From: Cokeromyces recurvatus | Lineage: Eukaryota; Mucoromycota; Mucoromycetes; Mucorales; Mucoraceae | Reading direction: 5' to 3' | Assembly: GCF_025118155.1 (NCBI RefSeq) | Contig: NW_026251406.1 | Span: forward strand, 317,501-381,500 | Length of the DNA stretch: 64,000 nucleotides | Translations under genes and position numbers: made by a program | The notes under the pieces: generated by a model | Told to the model about the DNA's origin: nothing | What the model saw: the letters and a program-made list of their open reading frames with translations, nothing else | Database searches by the model: none | Part shown: piece by piece, positions 48,774-60,866 of the stretch | How positions within the stretch are numbered: position 1 is the first letter of the stretch | Layout: each line of letters begins with the position of its first letter

Positions 48774-51700
48774 CTAATGGAAAAAGTAAGGTGATTTCTT
48801 AACTTCATTAATATCAAATTCACCTTTTGGTGGTAAAGGAGCAAATGTAAGTGGTTCCCAGGTATGCTTATGTCTTTGACCTACATTTTTCTTTTTCTTC
48901 TTTACTACTGGTTTCTTTTCTCCATCATCCTCTTCATCTTCTAAATCTTCATCTTCTGATGCAAGTCCAAAGATTGCCTTCAATGTATCCTTCTTCTTTT
49001 CACGTTTCAATCCATTTTCTAACTTAGTTGGATCGCCAAACAAGGCGTGTCCTATCATATCATCATCATCGTCATCGTCATCAAGTTCCTCTGCTTGTTC
49101 TTCGGTTAATACAGAACTATGAGGTACACGATAATTTTGATATCGTTCTTTGAATTCGTTTAGTAAATTTTCCATAATAGGTTGTGAATGAAGCTCGATA
49201 AATTGATCACGAATAACCTCGTTCATGGCATCTACATCACAGGCATGTGTCCAATAACTGTCGTGAACTGAAGCAAACGTCAAACCCTTCCTGTGACAAG
49301 CAACAGCTGACATTAACATATGTGTAGCATCCAATGAGTGAATAAAGTTGGGAGGAAAAGCGGTACTTTGTTTTGTGGCATTTACAGGACGTGAGGCATC
49401 AGGATCCTCAATATAAATTGTCTGTAAGAGAGTTGCAACTTGTCTCTTACCTGAACGACGATAGGGTTGAACGATAGGTAAGCCAAGCGGTGTAGTCCAA
49501 ATAACAGATGACATTTGATTGGATTGTGGATTACGAGCCGAAAATGCGGATTTACCCTTTTTAGTGGCTCTTTTATTGGGCTTGTTCGCAATTAATTCCG
49601 ACGATAGTTTCTGTTCATCTTCTGGATTATCGAAAGGAACAGCACCAGCTTCCTGAAGAGTTTCCAAAGGAACACTACGAGCAATTCGTTTAGCTGAATC
49701 AGTTAACCAATCTTGAATTTTACGAGCACCTGTAAACATTTCACCTAAAGAAGAAAATACAGCTTTTGCAAGATAGGCAGATAAGATGTAAGTTTTTTCC
49801 TTAGGAATTTTAGGGTTTTCTCTCAAACGATTTTCAATTTGATTACGAGCACCAATAAAAGTAACACCATAGACGTTCGTCATAACTGTTTGTTTAACGA
49901 CTTTACGACTAATATTACCCTGAAGTATCATGGCCATTTCATTACCTTCAGCTGCTGCCTTATCAATTTGTACATTGACCATATCTGCAACACTTGTATA
50001 AACATCGGCTGGTCGATCACCGGCAGACAAATTAACAGCACGTGCACCTGCTAAATCACCACCTAAGGCAGCATAATGTTGAAGCCCATTACAAGTACCA
50101 TCTTGATGAACGGGTAATTGGGATTTAAACTCTTCAGGTTTACCACTACGATAGGCTGCTGCTACTTCATAACAAGCAGCAAGACATTGCCAAGGTGAAT
50201 CAGCTTTTAACCACCATCGATTACCCTATAAAAAAAAAAGTTAACCACTGCATATAATCTGACATTGTCTACATAACACTTACAGTTAAAGGCTTATCAA
50301 CAGAATCTAGAATATCATTTATATTATCCATTGTAAATGTTTCTCTTTCAGAGAAAGCATGCTTATCATAACCATACAAGTTAGCCAAGTGAATCTTGAG
50401 CCATCTCCAACCATTAGGTCCAAGAGGCTTGGCTTTATCAAAGGTAAGTAAACCACGACATAAATCATTACCTAAATGATTCAATGTAGGAGGCATAGGA
50501 TATGCGCGACCACGGAAATCCATATTGTGAGGGAAATACATAGGAAGATTCAAGAACTAAGAAAAAAGAATTTTTTTTTTCAATATTATAAATATTGTTT
50601 GTTATATATAAATATAGTTGTATAACTTACAGCACGAGCAGTTTCAACTTTATAATTTACATCACATCTTAAACTATGATTATTTCTATCAGTTGTTTGA
50701 ATTTTCTTTACTTGTGTTACCCAATTAAACTTGGCCTTTGGATCTGTATCATAGTTTTCTGGTTTAGGAGGTAAAGGTGTACTTCCAGTAATGGCAGGTG
50801 GAATACCAGCTAAAGCCTCGCCGGAGTTCCAAACCTCTAACACAACTTTAAAGACATCTTTATTTACTCTCCAACGAGTTGAGCCTAACACATCCAAACC
50901 AGCCAATACCCTCGTTAAATGGTCTTTTTCCGAAGCTCTCTGAAGGTACATTAACTGTTCAGTAGAATCCTTAATTCTCATACAATTTGATTTTGTTGAA
51001 AGATATCCACCACTATTATAGGACAACCATGGTCTTGGATGAACTAACATGGGCAACAAACGAGGATGTAACGTATCACGCACAGGTTCTCGTGAAAGCA
51101 TCTGGGTTAACTGATCAGAAAACTTGATAATACCCAATCGTTTACCATGAACGTATTGATAAGTATGGAAAAAGGCTGGAATATGTTCAATTATTTTTTC
51201 GCCAGTCTCTGGGTTCCTACTAGGCACAGGGATTTTAGCTGACTCTAGCAAAAGACTAGTCAAGACACTACCTAATTTGGCTCTAGTTGTATTTGGCCAA
51301 ATGGGATTCCAATCTCCTGACATTAACGTCTTTCCATCATGACCTATATCCGTCACTTTTTCTTGTTCCAGTTTTGATTGTACCTTTCGAACTGCTAAAT
51401 TAAATAATTTACCACTTGCAAATAAGGCATGTGTATTTTCAGAATGGTTGGATGATCGTTTCTTAATTTGAACAGCATTATATTCCATTTCGACTGCTTT
51501 ACCGACATTGATCACAGCACGAGCCGTTTTCATACCATCACCAATACCTGAACTATTATGCAATCGTAATAGTTCAAGAATAGTTACCATTGATAAAGTG
51601 TCTGGAGGTAAAAGCTTTAAAAATGGACCATATGATTGACGTTCAGTTTCACGTATTGTGGAAGCATCACAACGTTCAATTTCTTCTTTAATCAGTGGAA

Positions 51701-52873
51701 CCATTTTTTGATGCCAGTCCCACATAATACGTTTGAGAGGCGTCAAGTTCATAGCATTCAAGGTATCACCACGCTCAATACTTTGTTCTTTTGTGTGAAG
51801 TAATTGTTGTAAAGCCATTTCGTATCCTTGTTGTTCTAAACCTAATTGAAGCTCGAAGGGGTCCATCTTGGTAACTGCATTGGGATCACGAAGAGCAGCT
51901 AATTGTTCTTGTAAAAAGTGAACACCAACTGATTTTGTAGACCTCACTTCAGGTACATTTTCAATAACATGTTGGATATGGTCCGAAGTTTCGGATGCCT
52001 CTTTCATAATCGACTCTTTATTTTTTCCTAATATCTCATCCGTAGCATTTTCTAGATTTCTCAGTAATTTAACAACATCAATGTCTGCGGTATCTCGACT
52101 AGCATCAATCATCTAATAAAAAATAAAAGCCATTAATAATGACAAACAATAAAAATTGGTAAAAATGTGTGTACATACCTCTCTAAATAGTACAATATCC
52201 TTCTTTTCCAAGAATTTTGATTTTAACATATCCTCTACTGATATTCCTTCCTTATTTGTCATTTCTGCAAGAATTGCTCTAGCCGTATGATAACCTCTTG
52301 CCCTAATGTATAAAGCGTAATTTATATCAAAACAACTTCCCCTTGTAACTTCTCCCCTTCCCACCCTTTTGTTTTTTTTCTTTACCTTAAAAATCCTTTG
52401 AGAATAATAGCATATGTGTTATGATCAGCAGTAATGCCATACATCTTCATATTATCAAACCATGTCAAACATTGTTTTGTCATTGGCCTATTCTTAGCCT
52501 CCACAAACCCGTTCAAAAAGGAATTATAAATATTGATATCGGCAAATAACTTCATTTCATCAGGCCTTGTTCGATAGAGTTCAATCATGACACGTTCAGC
52601 ACGTGTCATTTCTTGTGACATGATACATGCTTTCAAAATTGCAAATTGTTCGGAGATACTAGAGGGAAGAACTTGCGTTGACTTTTTGAATGCACTGACG
52701 CCCGGATTTGGTAAAATAATATGTTGTGGACGTTCAGTAGCTACAGCCGTTGCTGCTGAACTGTATCGAGAAGAAAGGATTAAACGTCTTGAGAACTTGG
52801 AAAGTTCATAAGGGTGAAGAGAGTTTGAAGCTCTTCCTTTCTTGATTGCTTGTTTAACAAATAAAAAAGACAT
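48774..52873 (-). CDS. rpo41: Mitochondrial DNA-directed RNA polymerase
   Basis: Single-subunit T7-like polymerase that transcribes mitochondrial DNA. Five exons. MSFLFVKQAIKKGRASNSLH with Arg/Ser/Ala residues forms a likely mitochondrial presequence. A PPR-like N-terminal region follows (INIYNSFLNGFVEAKN). Polymerase motifs: MYFPHNMDFRGRAYPMPP (T/DxxGR-type), LCRGLLTFDKAKPLG, then DGTCNGLQHYAALGGDLAGA (catalytic Asp), and late in the last exon FPPNFIHSLDATHMLMSAVA and FASVHDSYWTHACD (second catalytic Asp, HDS). An acidic run (DDDDDDD) and a Lys/Glu-rich segment precede the conserved end, which finishes SPYFFH. Stop TAA at 48774-48776. About 1,290 residues. The muniscin gene is tail to tail 216 bp away. 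Assignment certain. Confidence 0.97.
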
Positions 52874-53364
52874 ATTTAGTGAAGAAATAAAGATCTAATG
52901 TAAATGAGGAAAAAAAAAAAAATGATCTAGATGATCCTGGCGATTAAATACTATTTATGTAATGTTTATGCTACGTGAATATATACAATATGAATAAGAA
53001 GGAAGAGTCAAAAAAAAAGGGTAAATGGAAGACAAGGCTCAACCTTTGACAGTTAGTCAGTAAAAAAAAAAAGAAAGGTAAAGAGAGAAAGAAAGAAAAA
53101 AAAATCTTATATATATATAGCTGTCAAGGGTTACTTAATTTACAAGGTCTTTTCCCCTCTTCTTTTATTCCCAGTTATCGATTGGTTCAATGAATGGAAA
53201 AGTGACTTTTATATTTTTTAAAAGTCCGTTTAGTGCCTTGCTTTTTACCAATCAATAAAGGAATATCAACTCTCTCCTTTAAAAGCATATTGATATAAGT
53301 AACATATAATAAGCGAATATATAATGATAGAAGAATCGTTTTTTATTGTTATTGTTATTTTGAT
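52874..53364. other. Intergenic, about 0.5 kb, divergent promoters
   Basis: Between the mitochondrial RNA polymerase (-) and a two-TM protein gene (+). Purine runs (GAAAG repeats at 53070-53103), otherwise nothing. Confidence 0.55.
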
Positions 53365-53838
53365 ATGAAGTTAAGCAGAGATTTGGAAAAAGATAATAGC
53401 AGTTTTGTCATAGCTTCGATAAAAAAAGATGAACAAAGTGATGATGAAAGTGAAGAAGAAGAAACCATAGTCAAAAAAGTAATCATTTTTGAAAAATATT
53501 TGTTTTTTATTGGATTTCTATGTCCACTAGCATGGTTCTTAGGAAGCTCGACATGTAGAGGAAGACGAGTAAGTGATCAGCATTTTTATCATCCTGCTAT
53601 ATTTTTATGGAAGAAGCGATGCCGTATTGCAGCCACGTTAAGCTTAACAATATTCATTGTCATAGCAGCCGTTGTTATGGTTGTAAATCCAAAACTGTTT
53701 GGATTAAAAACAGATTATGCAACGGGTGCACAAACATCTTCTGCAAGCAACAATGCAATTCGGCCTGGTGTACCCATTATTGGTACAAACGATTGGGGTG
53801 ATACGGTGGCTGGAATATCAGTCGATAATAATATGTAA
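53365..53838 (+). CDS. Two-TM membrane protein of unknown function
   Basis: Single exon, 157 residues, MKLSRDLEKDNSSFV to TAA 53836-53838. The acidic N-terminus (DEQSDDESEEEE) is followed by a first hydrophobic segment (KYLFFIGFLCPLAWFLGS), a basic/aromatic loop (HPAIFLWKKRCRIAAT), and a second one (LSLTIFIVIAAVVMVV). A polar C-terminus ends in GTNDWGDTVAG. There is no signal peptide. The pattern (FIGF-x2-PLAWFLG followed by WKKRCR) suggests a conserved fungal membrane protein, but I cannot name the family. The next gene starts 132 bp downstream on the same strand; each likely has its own promoter. Confidence 0.8.
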   Translation: MKLSRDLEKDNSSFVIASIKKDEQSDDESEEEETIVKKVIIFEKYLFFIGFLCPLAWFLGSSTCRGRRVSDQHFYHPAIFLWKKRCRIAATLSLTIFIVIAAVVMVVNPKLFGLKTDYATGAQTSSASNNAIRPGVPIIGTNDWGDTVAGISVDNNM

Positions 53839-53970
53839 TAATAAAAATGGTGAAATTATTTTTCCGCATCTGCAGTCAACATAATTTATCTAAAATAATA
53901 AAAAAAAAATAAGATAAAATGCCCTTAAATATGTGCTTTCCTTTTTTTTTTTAATTTATAATACTAATAA

Positions 53971-54239
53971 ATGAAGAATAACGATAATGACCTATATAAT
54001 AAAAATGATAATTTAAATCGTAATTATCCTCTATATACTCATCAACAACAACCTTTATTAACCCCTTCATTATCACAAATGAGAAGCAGTATTATCGAAT
54101 CAAGTACTAATCAGCAAGCGAGCAACCCAACTAATTCAAAAAGAACAAGAATAACAAGAGCTTGTAATTTTATTGTTTGATCTTCTGCTATTTAACATTA
54201 ACATTTATATTTAGGTGATACTTGCAGACGTAAAAAAAT

Positions 54240-54287
<48 letters not shown>

Positions 54288-55528
54288 TTTGTAAATGTAG
54301 TATAATAAAATGTAATCGATTAACTTGTAAATGTTAGATGCGATGTTGATATAAATCGTCCTTGTTCTACATGTAAGCAATATGATTGGGAATGTACATT
54401 TAATGATGTAAGATAACTATAAAGAATGTATTTAGAATGAATAATTCACTGAATCTATTTATAGACAGCGAAAAAAAGAGGACCACCTAAAGGGTAGGAT
54501 AGTAAATGATGTATATTATTTAAGGCTTAAATTATGTTATGTGTATATAGCTATATCGAAAGCTTAGAAACAAGATTGGAGAAAATGGAGCAAATATTAA
54601 AAGATATAGGAAGTAATACAAACTTAATAAATGAAACAGCACCTTTAAAGAAAAGAAAGAGACAGTATACACCTTCTTTTACAAGCACCACATCGATAGG
54701 AGATGAAGAGTCATCAAACATAGCAACAGATAAACATAGAGGAAAGATAGTTAGATATCATGGAAGCTCTTCAGGATTATACTTGATGGATAATATTCTA
54801 TCAACTAGTCATGATGAATCACAAGAAACACAAGGAGGAGATAAAGAAGGAAAGATGTATATTGTCGCTTCTTTAAACGGTAAACAGCAATATCGATTTA
54901 AGAGAATGAATGTAGATGATGATGATTTAATGATTGTTCGAGATACGACAGCAGATGAGGAGGCAGTACAGTTAGCAGATGATGGACAAGAGACTGTAGA
55001 TAGTATCATACCAAGATCGTTATTAATATATCTTGTAAACACTTATTTTAAAAATACACATACTACTACTTTACCTGTACTTGATAGAAATGAATATATG
55101 GATGCATTTGAAGGGAGAACATCGCCACCTCCAGCCCCTCTATTAACTTATGCTATCTGTACTTATGCTTGCTTTCTATTAAAGATTGATGATCCTAGCT
55201 TTAAAGAAGCGGGTGTTGAGCGTGATGTTGTTTTTCAAACTTTATTAGATAGAACAGCATTATTAATAAGAAAAGAGTATTTAAAACCTAGAATTGTAAC
55301 CATTCAAGCTCTTATCTTATTATGTGCTCATCCAACATGTTCAACAAGTTCTTATAGGAATTGGATCTTAGCTGGTATGGCAGTTAGAATGGCTCAAGAT
55401 TTAGGTCTTCATCGTACCTTGACAACTGTAGAGGTATCCACTGAATTTAAAGAGAAAAGGAAAAAATTATGGTACTCAGGTAATAAGTGCATAAAGCCAT
55501 TGAGATAGTTTATAATTTGACTGCCTTT

Positions 55529-55561
<33 letters not shown>

Positions 55562-56778
55562 GTGTATATTACTGATCGTTGGTGTTGTGCTTTAATGGGA
55601 AGACCTTTAGCTATTGCTGATTCTGATTGTGATATTGATTTACCTATAACAAATGATAATGATACAGATTTAGTTATGTTTGTTAATTTTGTCAAATTAT
55701 CAGGTATATTAGGTGAAGTTTTACGACGAATTTATTCACCTAAAGCTAAATCAAATGGATATAAGACAAAGGCAATGGAGCAAATTGTTTGGAGTCTTCA
55801 AAGGATGCTTCAAGATTGGTTTAATAATGTACCTGATGGATATAAAATAACAGAGAGTGATTTAGATAGTATGAAGACTCACCCTGAACTTTATCCTATG
55901 GATTCTAAAAAAATTATGGAAGGAGGACCTTTGACATTATGTTATTATGCTGTAGTGCTACTTCTACATCGCCCTTTTATTCTGTTAGATAATGACGAGG
56001 TGACTATGCCTTCATTTGCAAGGGCAACTGAGTTATGTAGACGAGCCGCAAAAGTATCTATTGATATAGCTCGAGCAATACCCTATATGGCGATTGCCAA
56101 GTTTGGTTGGAACTTTGCAGGCAAGTGCTATATAAATATGTATATATTATCATTTATACTCATATACATACATACACACATGTATATAGCTTATTCTGTG
56201 TTTCAAGCTGCTTTAATTCATGTATATAATTGCACAAGTAAAGATCCTGAAATAGCAAAAGAAGCAAAGGAATACTTCAAAATCTGCCAAGATGAATGTT
56301 TAGCACCATTAACTAAGGAAATCCCAGCTGGTCCACCTTTAGTTCCTTTCCTTCAAACATTATTTAGTTTATTGCAACCTGAAGGAAGTAAGACGCAACA
56401 ACAGGAACAACAGCAACCAATGCCCCAACAACCTGCTTATCAAGTCCCACTAGTTCCAGTAAATGAACAGCCACCAATATCAAATAATGGATTTATGCAA
56501 CAATTGACAAGTGATAATAGTAGCCAATCATGGTTATTAAATGGACATCAAGTTGCTGGAGGAAGCATGCCATCCTTATCTCAAGCAACTTGGCAACAAC
56601 TCTTTTCGACTGCAGGTACTCCATTTACAGAGAATGCATCTAATAGAGGATTTGATGTTCAAGGTAGATGAAAGGAAAAAAAAATGAATTTGATAGTTTT
56701 GCTTATTTAATATCCATGTTTATAGGCTGGGATAATTTTTTTATGGAGAATCAACCCAATAATGTTTTTATGCCTTAA
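53971..56778 (+). CDS. Zn2Cys6 transcription factor with fungal_trans domain
   Basis: Fungal-specific DNA-binding regulator. The Zn2Cys6 cluster spans three exons: TRITRAC, then DTCRRKKIK, then CDVDINRPCSTCKQYDWECTF, giving six cysteines in the usual spacing. The linker AKKRGPPKG and dimerisation helix YIESLETRLEKMEQILKDI follow after short introns. The middle homology region shows LLIYLVNTYFKNTH, LLTYAICTYACFLL, LILLCAHPTCST, WILAGMAVRMAQDLGLHRT, then after an intron YITDRWCCALMGRPLAIAD, and FGWNFA joined to AYSVFQAALIHVYNC. The tail is Gln-rich. A GC-AG intron (56121-56189) and an intron with 41 A (54245-54285) are present. A last intron after FDVQG adds a short end with stop TAA 56776-56778. 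Family secure; targets unknown. Confidence 0.93.
54245..54285. repeat. Poly(A) tract of 41 nt in an intron
   Basis: Starts right after the GT donor of the intron between the two halves of the Zn2Cys6 cluster. Confidence 0.9.
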
Positions 56779-57072
56779 ATTTCTATGAAACGTTATTGGC
56801 TTTCTTCTTGACAATGTACATTATATAAGATCGACTACATTTAATTATTAATAAAAAGTATTTGATTGTTTTCTATTTTTGCCTTGTTGTCGATTCATCC
56901 TTTATTAAATGATAATAATAATAATAATGATAATAAAAAATACAAGTGCCTAAAAAGAGATCAAATAAATATAATTTCTCAAAGCAGATTAAGTAGCAAA
57001 TTACTATTTTATATTCATTAGACAAATAATTTATTTACAAATTGATAGAGCTATTTGAGCTTCATTCTTACT

Positions 57073-57279
57073 TTAATGACTCTTCTTATTATTAAGAAAG
57101 AAATGTTCATATGTACAATAAGCGGCAAATGCAACAGTCGCAATACCGAGACCAGGAAACATGGTTTTAAGATTTGAAGTTTTTGAGAAAATAGGATGTT
57201 TACGCCATGCTTCACGTCTAGCCCAGGGATCGTGATAGACAACCTGCTTTACTTGTGCTTCAACGTGTGATTTAGCCAT
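57073..57279 (-). CDS. NADH:ubiquinone oxidoreductase B12 subunit (NDUFB3)
   Basis: Accessory membrane-arm subunit of mitochondrial complex I. Single exon, 68 residues, MAKSHVEAQVKQVV to a TAA stop. The family signature DPWARREAWRKHPIF is present, then FPGLGIATVAFAAYCTYE, which is one transmembrane helix, and a short NKKSH tail. The size matches fungal and animal B12. Its presence shows that the organism has a complete proton-pumping complex I. It lies 295 bp beyond the 3' end of the Zn2Cys6 gene, tail to tail. Confidence 0.95.
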   Translation of the reverse strand: MAKSHVEAQVKQVVYHDPWARREAWRKHPIFSKTSNLKTMFPGLGIATVAFAAYCTYEHFFLNNKKSH

Positions 57280-58979
57280 TTTAATTAAGAGAGTGCGGGG
57301 AGGGGAGGGAGAAATGAAGAAGAAGTAAAGTGGTGTTATATTTGCTTTACATAAATTTTATGAAATAATTTCTTCCCCGCTTTATATTTACCCTGGCAAG
57401 GTGCAGGTCGATTACGTAGACTTATAAAAGCCAATTAAATTCGAGTATTACAAAAAGAAAGCATGATCACTAACTTATTATTGCATACAATGGAATTGTC
57501 TTTGACAAGAAATATTATGATTCATTATTAGATCTTACATAAGCAAATATTTATTATAAAGTTTTGATCACCCTACGTGTTCTTTTGATTATAATTTTAA
57601 TCTTCTGTATATTAAACCGTTCAACATAGTATAATAAAGTACTGAGCTTATATTACAGTCAATTGTGTCTATAAAGATATAAATGTAATAATGTCATAAA
57701 AATCCTGAGTAAAGTCTCTATAAATCCCTGCTGGTCTTTTTTTTTTGGTATCATACATAACGTCGAATTATTCTCATAACAGTTAGTCTTGTTTGTTTTA
57801 CTCATTCGTTTAATTCTATAGGTTTCATGGTATAAAAGACATAGGATTTCTCAAGCTCTCTATAGAATGGCATTTCTCTTTCTCACTCTCTTTTTTTTTT
57901 CTTAAATAAATCACTACTATTTATATTTCTTTGAAATAAAAAGGAACAGAAAGATAAATATTTGTAATAAGCCATTTTAATTACAGAAAGGAAAGGATCG
58001 TTAATCTTTTTTAGAGACTTATGTCAATACAAACTTAACTACGCTTATTTGTCTATACTACTGCATAAACTCATAGGGAATACAATCAAAGATCAAATGA
58101 GATATTAAAACTTATGTAACATACAAAGAATAAACGGAATAGGAGATGCTTAGTGCGCAAATAAAAAAAAAAAGCAGTATGACGTTTGAAGTCTATTTTA
58201 AGATATGAAACTTGAGCATAAATAAGAATGTAAAATAAGGAGATTAGTTTCTATAGTATTTCTTGATCTTTATATTGTATTATGTACTACTTCAAATAAA
58301 TGATACGATTTAGGCTTGCAATATAAATAATTTGACAGAACATTAATGTGCTACAACAAAATATTTTTTTTTTTTTTTTTTACGTCTAGAATATTACATG
58401 TAAACAAGTCTAGCTTTTTTGTTTTATGTAGAAGCTATGTGATGCATATTTGTCAGCTTTCTTAAAGCCTGTTTATTTTATAAACTATTATTTGTGTATA
58501 ACTATAATAGCTTAAAATACACAAAGTGGCAAGTGTATATAAAGGAGTATATAAAGCTAAAATATATGTGTATATTTATATATTTATCTGGTTGACAGGT
58601 CTCTAATATAGGAAATACTCCTCATTCTAAACAACTTCTAATATTAATTATAAACTGGTTAGTGTAACATAAAATAAGTCTCCTCTCTCTCTCTCTCTCT
58701 TTCTCTCCCCCCAATTCTTATTACATCCCTTATACTCTACATACACATACATGGATCTTTTTTTCATTTTATAACCTCCTCGACTACTATCCCCTTTACT
58801 TCCTGCTTTAGTAATTCACTCGTGCACTTTTTTACCTGTGTTTCGTTTAAACATAAAAAAAAAAGATATAAATATACCTTTATAAATTGTATACACATAT
58901 ATAAATAAATATTTTTTCTTAAGAAAAAAAAAGATTTGTTTTTTTTATAAAAAAAAAAGAAAAGAAGAATACATATAAC
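57280..58979. other. Intergenic, about 1.7 kb, divergent promoters
   Basis: Between NDUFB3 (-) and the acidic repeat gene (+). Has a (TC)n run at 58681-58706, A/T-rich stretches and a long A/T-run block at 58905-58968 before the next start. No gene or RNA recognised. Confidence 0.6.
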
Positions 58980-59333
58980 ATGTCCAATAATATTGTTTCC
59001 GCTATGATCACCGAATCTGTTGTAGATAATCAGCAGATCAAAAATGAGCCAGTTAATACCACTTCAGTAGATGAAGGGGAAGCAGCTGTTATTGAGAAGG
59101 GTACTGATACTATTGCTACTCCTGTCACTACTACTGAAGAGCAAGCCTCTAAGGTTGAAGAAACAACTGAAACTAAGCTTCTTTCTAAACGTCGTACTAT
59201 CTTTAACCCTTTTGGCAAATCAAAAAAAGATGAACAAGTAAATGAAACCGAGCTTAGTACAGAAGAAGCTGAAAAATCTCCTACTAAAAAGGCATCAAAA
59301 GGATTTGGTAATTTCTTTACCAGATCAAAGGTA

Positions 59334-59364
<31 letters not shown>

Positions 59365-60094
59365 CATCAAGTTTATTGTTATTTAAACGTAATTCAATAG
59401 TCTTCACATAAGGTAGATGAGAATATAGCTGCTGCTACAGGAACCAATGAAGACACTATCGTTTCTACAGAATTGCTCCAAAACGAACAACTTCAATGTA
59501 CTGAGGCAGACACTAATATTGAAGAAACTGATAATATTGATAAGAAGGAATCTACGAATAAAGAAGCTGTAAATGAAGTCTCAGAAAATGTACAAACAGA
59601 AGCTATGACAGAAGTTGAACAAGTTCATCCTATAGCTATTAAGCGTCAATCTTTTATCAGTAAATTATTCGGCAAGAAAAAGCAAGAGACTACACGGGAA
59701 ACTGAACCAGAGGAGGATAATATGCACGAAGATCCCGTTGCCGATTCTTCTGAAGTACATGAAGGTAAACATATACATATATATATATATTATAAAATAT
59801 TTTTATTCACTTTTGTTTCTTTTTCACTTTATAGAATCTAATACAGATAAAGCTGCCTCACGTCCTACTTCTCCTCTTGGCCGATTGACAGAGTTATTTT
59901 CATCCAAGAAGAATCATAAAAAGGTTAATAAAGCAACTAATAATGACTCAGAACAAGCCACAGAAGAGGCTGCAGCTAATACAGCTGAAGAAGAAAAAAT
60001 CGAAAAAGAGAGTGATAATGAAGATACTATCATTACTACAGATGCTGTAACCAATTCTTCTTCATCCCCTGCAGCTATTCTTGCAACTGCATAA
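58980..60094 (+). CDS. Acidic, low-complexity protein with four basic-hydrophobic repeats
   Basis: Unknown family. Three exons; MSNNIVSAMITESVVD starts at 58980, with introns at about 59331-59399 and 59765-59834. The chain is Glu/Thr/Ala/Asp-rich and mostly disordered, except for four short motifs of similar form: IFNPFGKSKK, FGNFFTRSK, FISKLFGKKK and LTELFSSKK. Each combines two aromatic or Leu residues with a Lys/Arg cluster, so they look like repeated membrane- or partner-binding segments. There is no signal peptide, TM or cysteine-rich part. Stop TAA at 60092-60094. The gene follows a purine-rich A/G leader. Similar motif-in-acid-tail layouts occur in fungal stress or membrane-associated proteins, but I cannot assign a name. 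Confidence 0.85.
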
Positions 60095-60426
60095 ATTGTA
60101 AGTTTACATTATTTCTCACTTGATGTGTAGTCACATTTATAAAGCACCATCTCTCTACCTTTTCCTAATATACATTCTACATCATAACCAGTCTTTTATT
60201 AATGTATTTAAATAATATACTACACAAAAAAAATATACATTGAATTCTTAATCTATTCTATAATAATAATAATAAACACTTGATATCAGTTAAAGAAAAA
60301 AAAATATGGAAATGACGTTACATTTTTTTCCCCATTTATTTTCTGTCAGTTTATTTTTGCTCCCCCTTTTTTTTTTATTATTATTATTTTTATTATATAA
60401 AGTCTCAGACACTTTATTCTCTATCC

Positions 60427-60480
<54 letters not shown>

Positions 60481-60501
60481 TTCTCTTCTTTATAAACTAA
60501 A
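60095..60501. other. Short intergenic region with 48-nt T tract
   Basis: Between the acidic repeat gene and V-ATPase subunit H, same strand. T-rich, with 48 T at 60430-60477 ending 24 bp before the next start codon; this probably lies in the promoter or leader. Confidence 0.6.
60430..60477. repeat. Poly(T) tract, 48 nt, upstream of V-ATPase H
   Basis: Uninterrupted T-run immediately before the start codon region of the V-ATPase subunit H gene. Confidence 0.9.
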
Positions 60502-60830
60502 ATGGTTCAAACAAATTCAGAAATAATTGTAAGGGATTTTGAAACAAATAATAGTCAGTACCTTGAAGAAGTTAGACTTGCTATGATTTCACATCCGTAT
60601 TTGGACGATGTGTTGAATAAAATTAGGTTAACACATATTCCTTGGGAGGTGCATATAGATATATAGAACATTACTATTTTACAATTAAATGGATTTATAC
60701 TTACTTTAATAATAGAAATATAGAAATGTGGGGTTGCTGACAGAGAATGAAGTAGCAATGATAAACTATGTAGAAAATGTAACTACAAATGAGCTTATAC
60801 CTATTATGTCAGAGGTATATTTCCCCCTTT

Positions 60831-60866
<36 letters not shown>

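Noticed and set aside
55510..55695. Minus-strand frame opposite the Zn2Cys6 gene
   Set aside because: Antisense shadow of an exon and a poly(A) intron; the plus-strand frame carries the conserved fungal_trans motifs.
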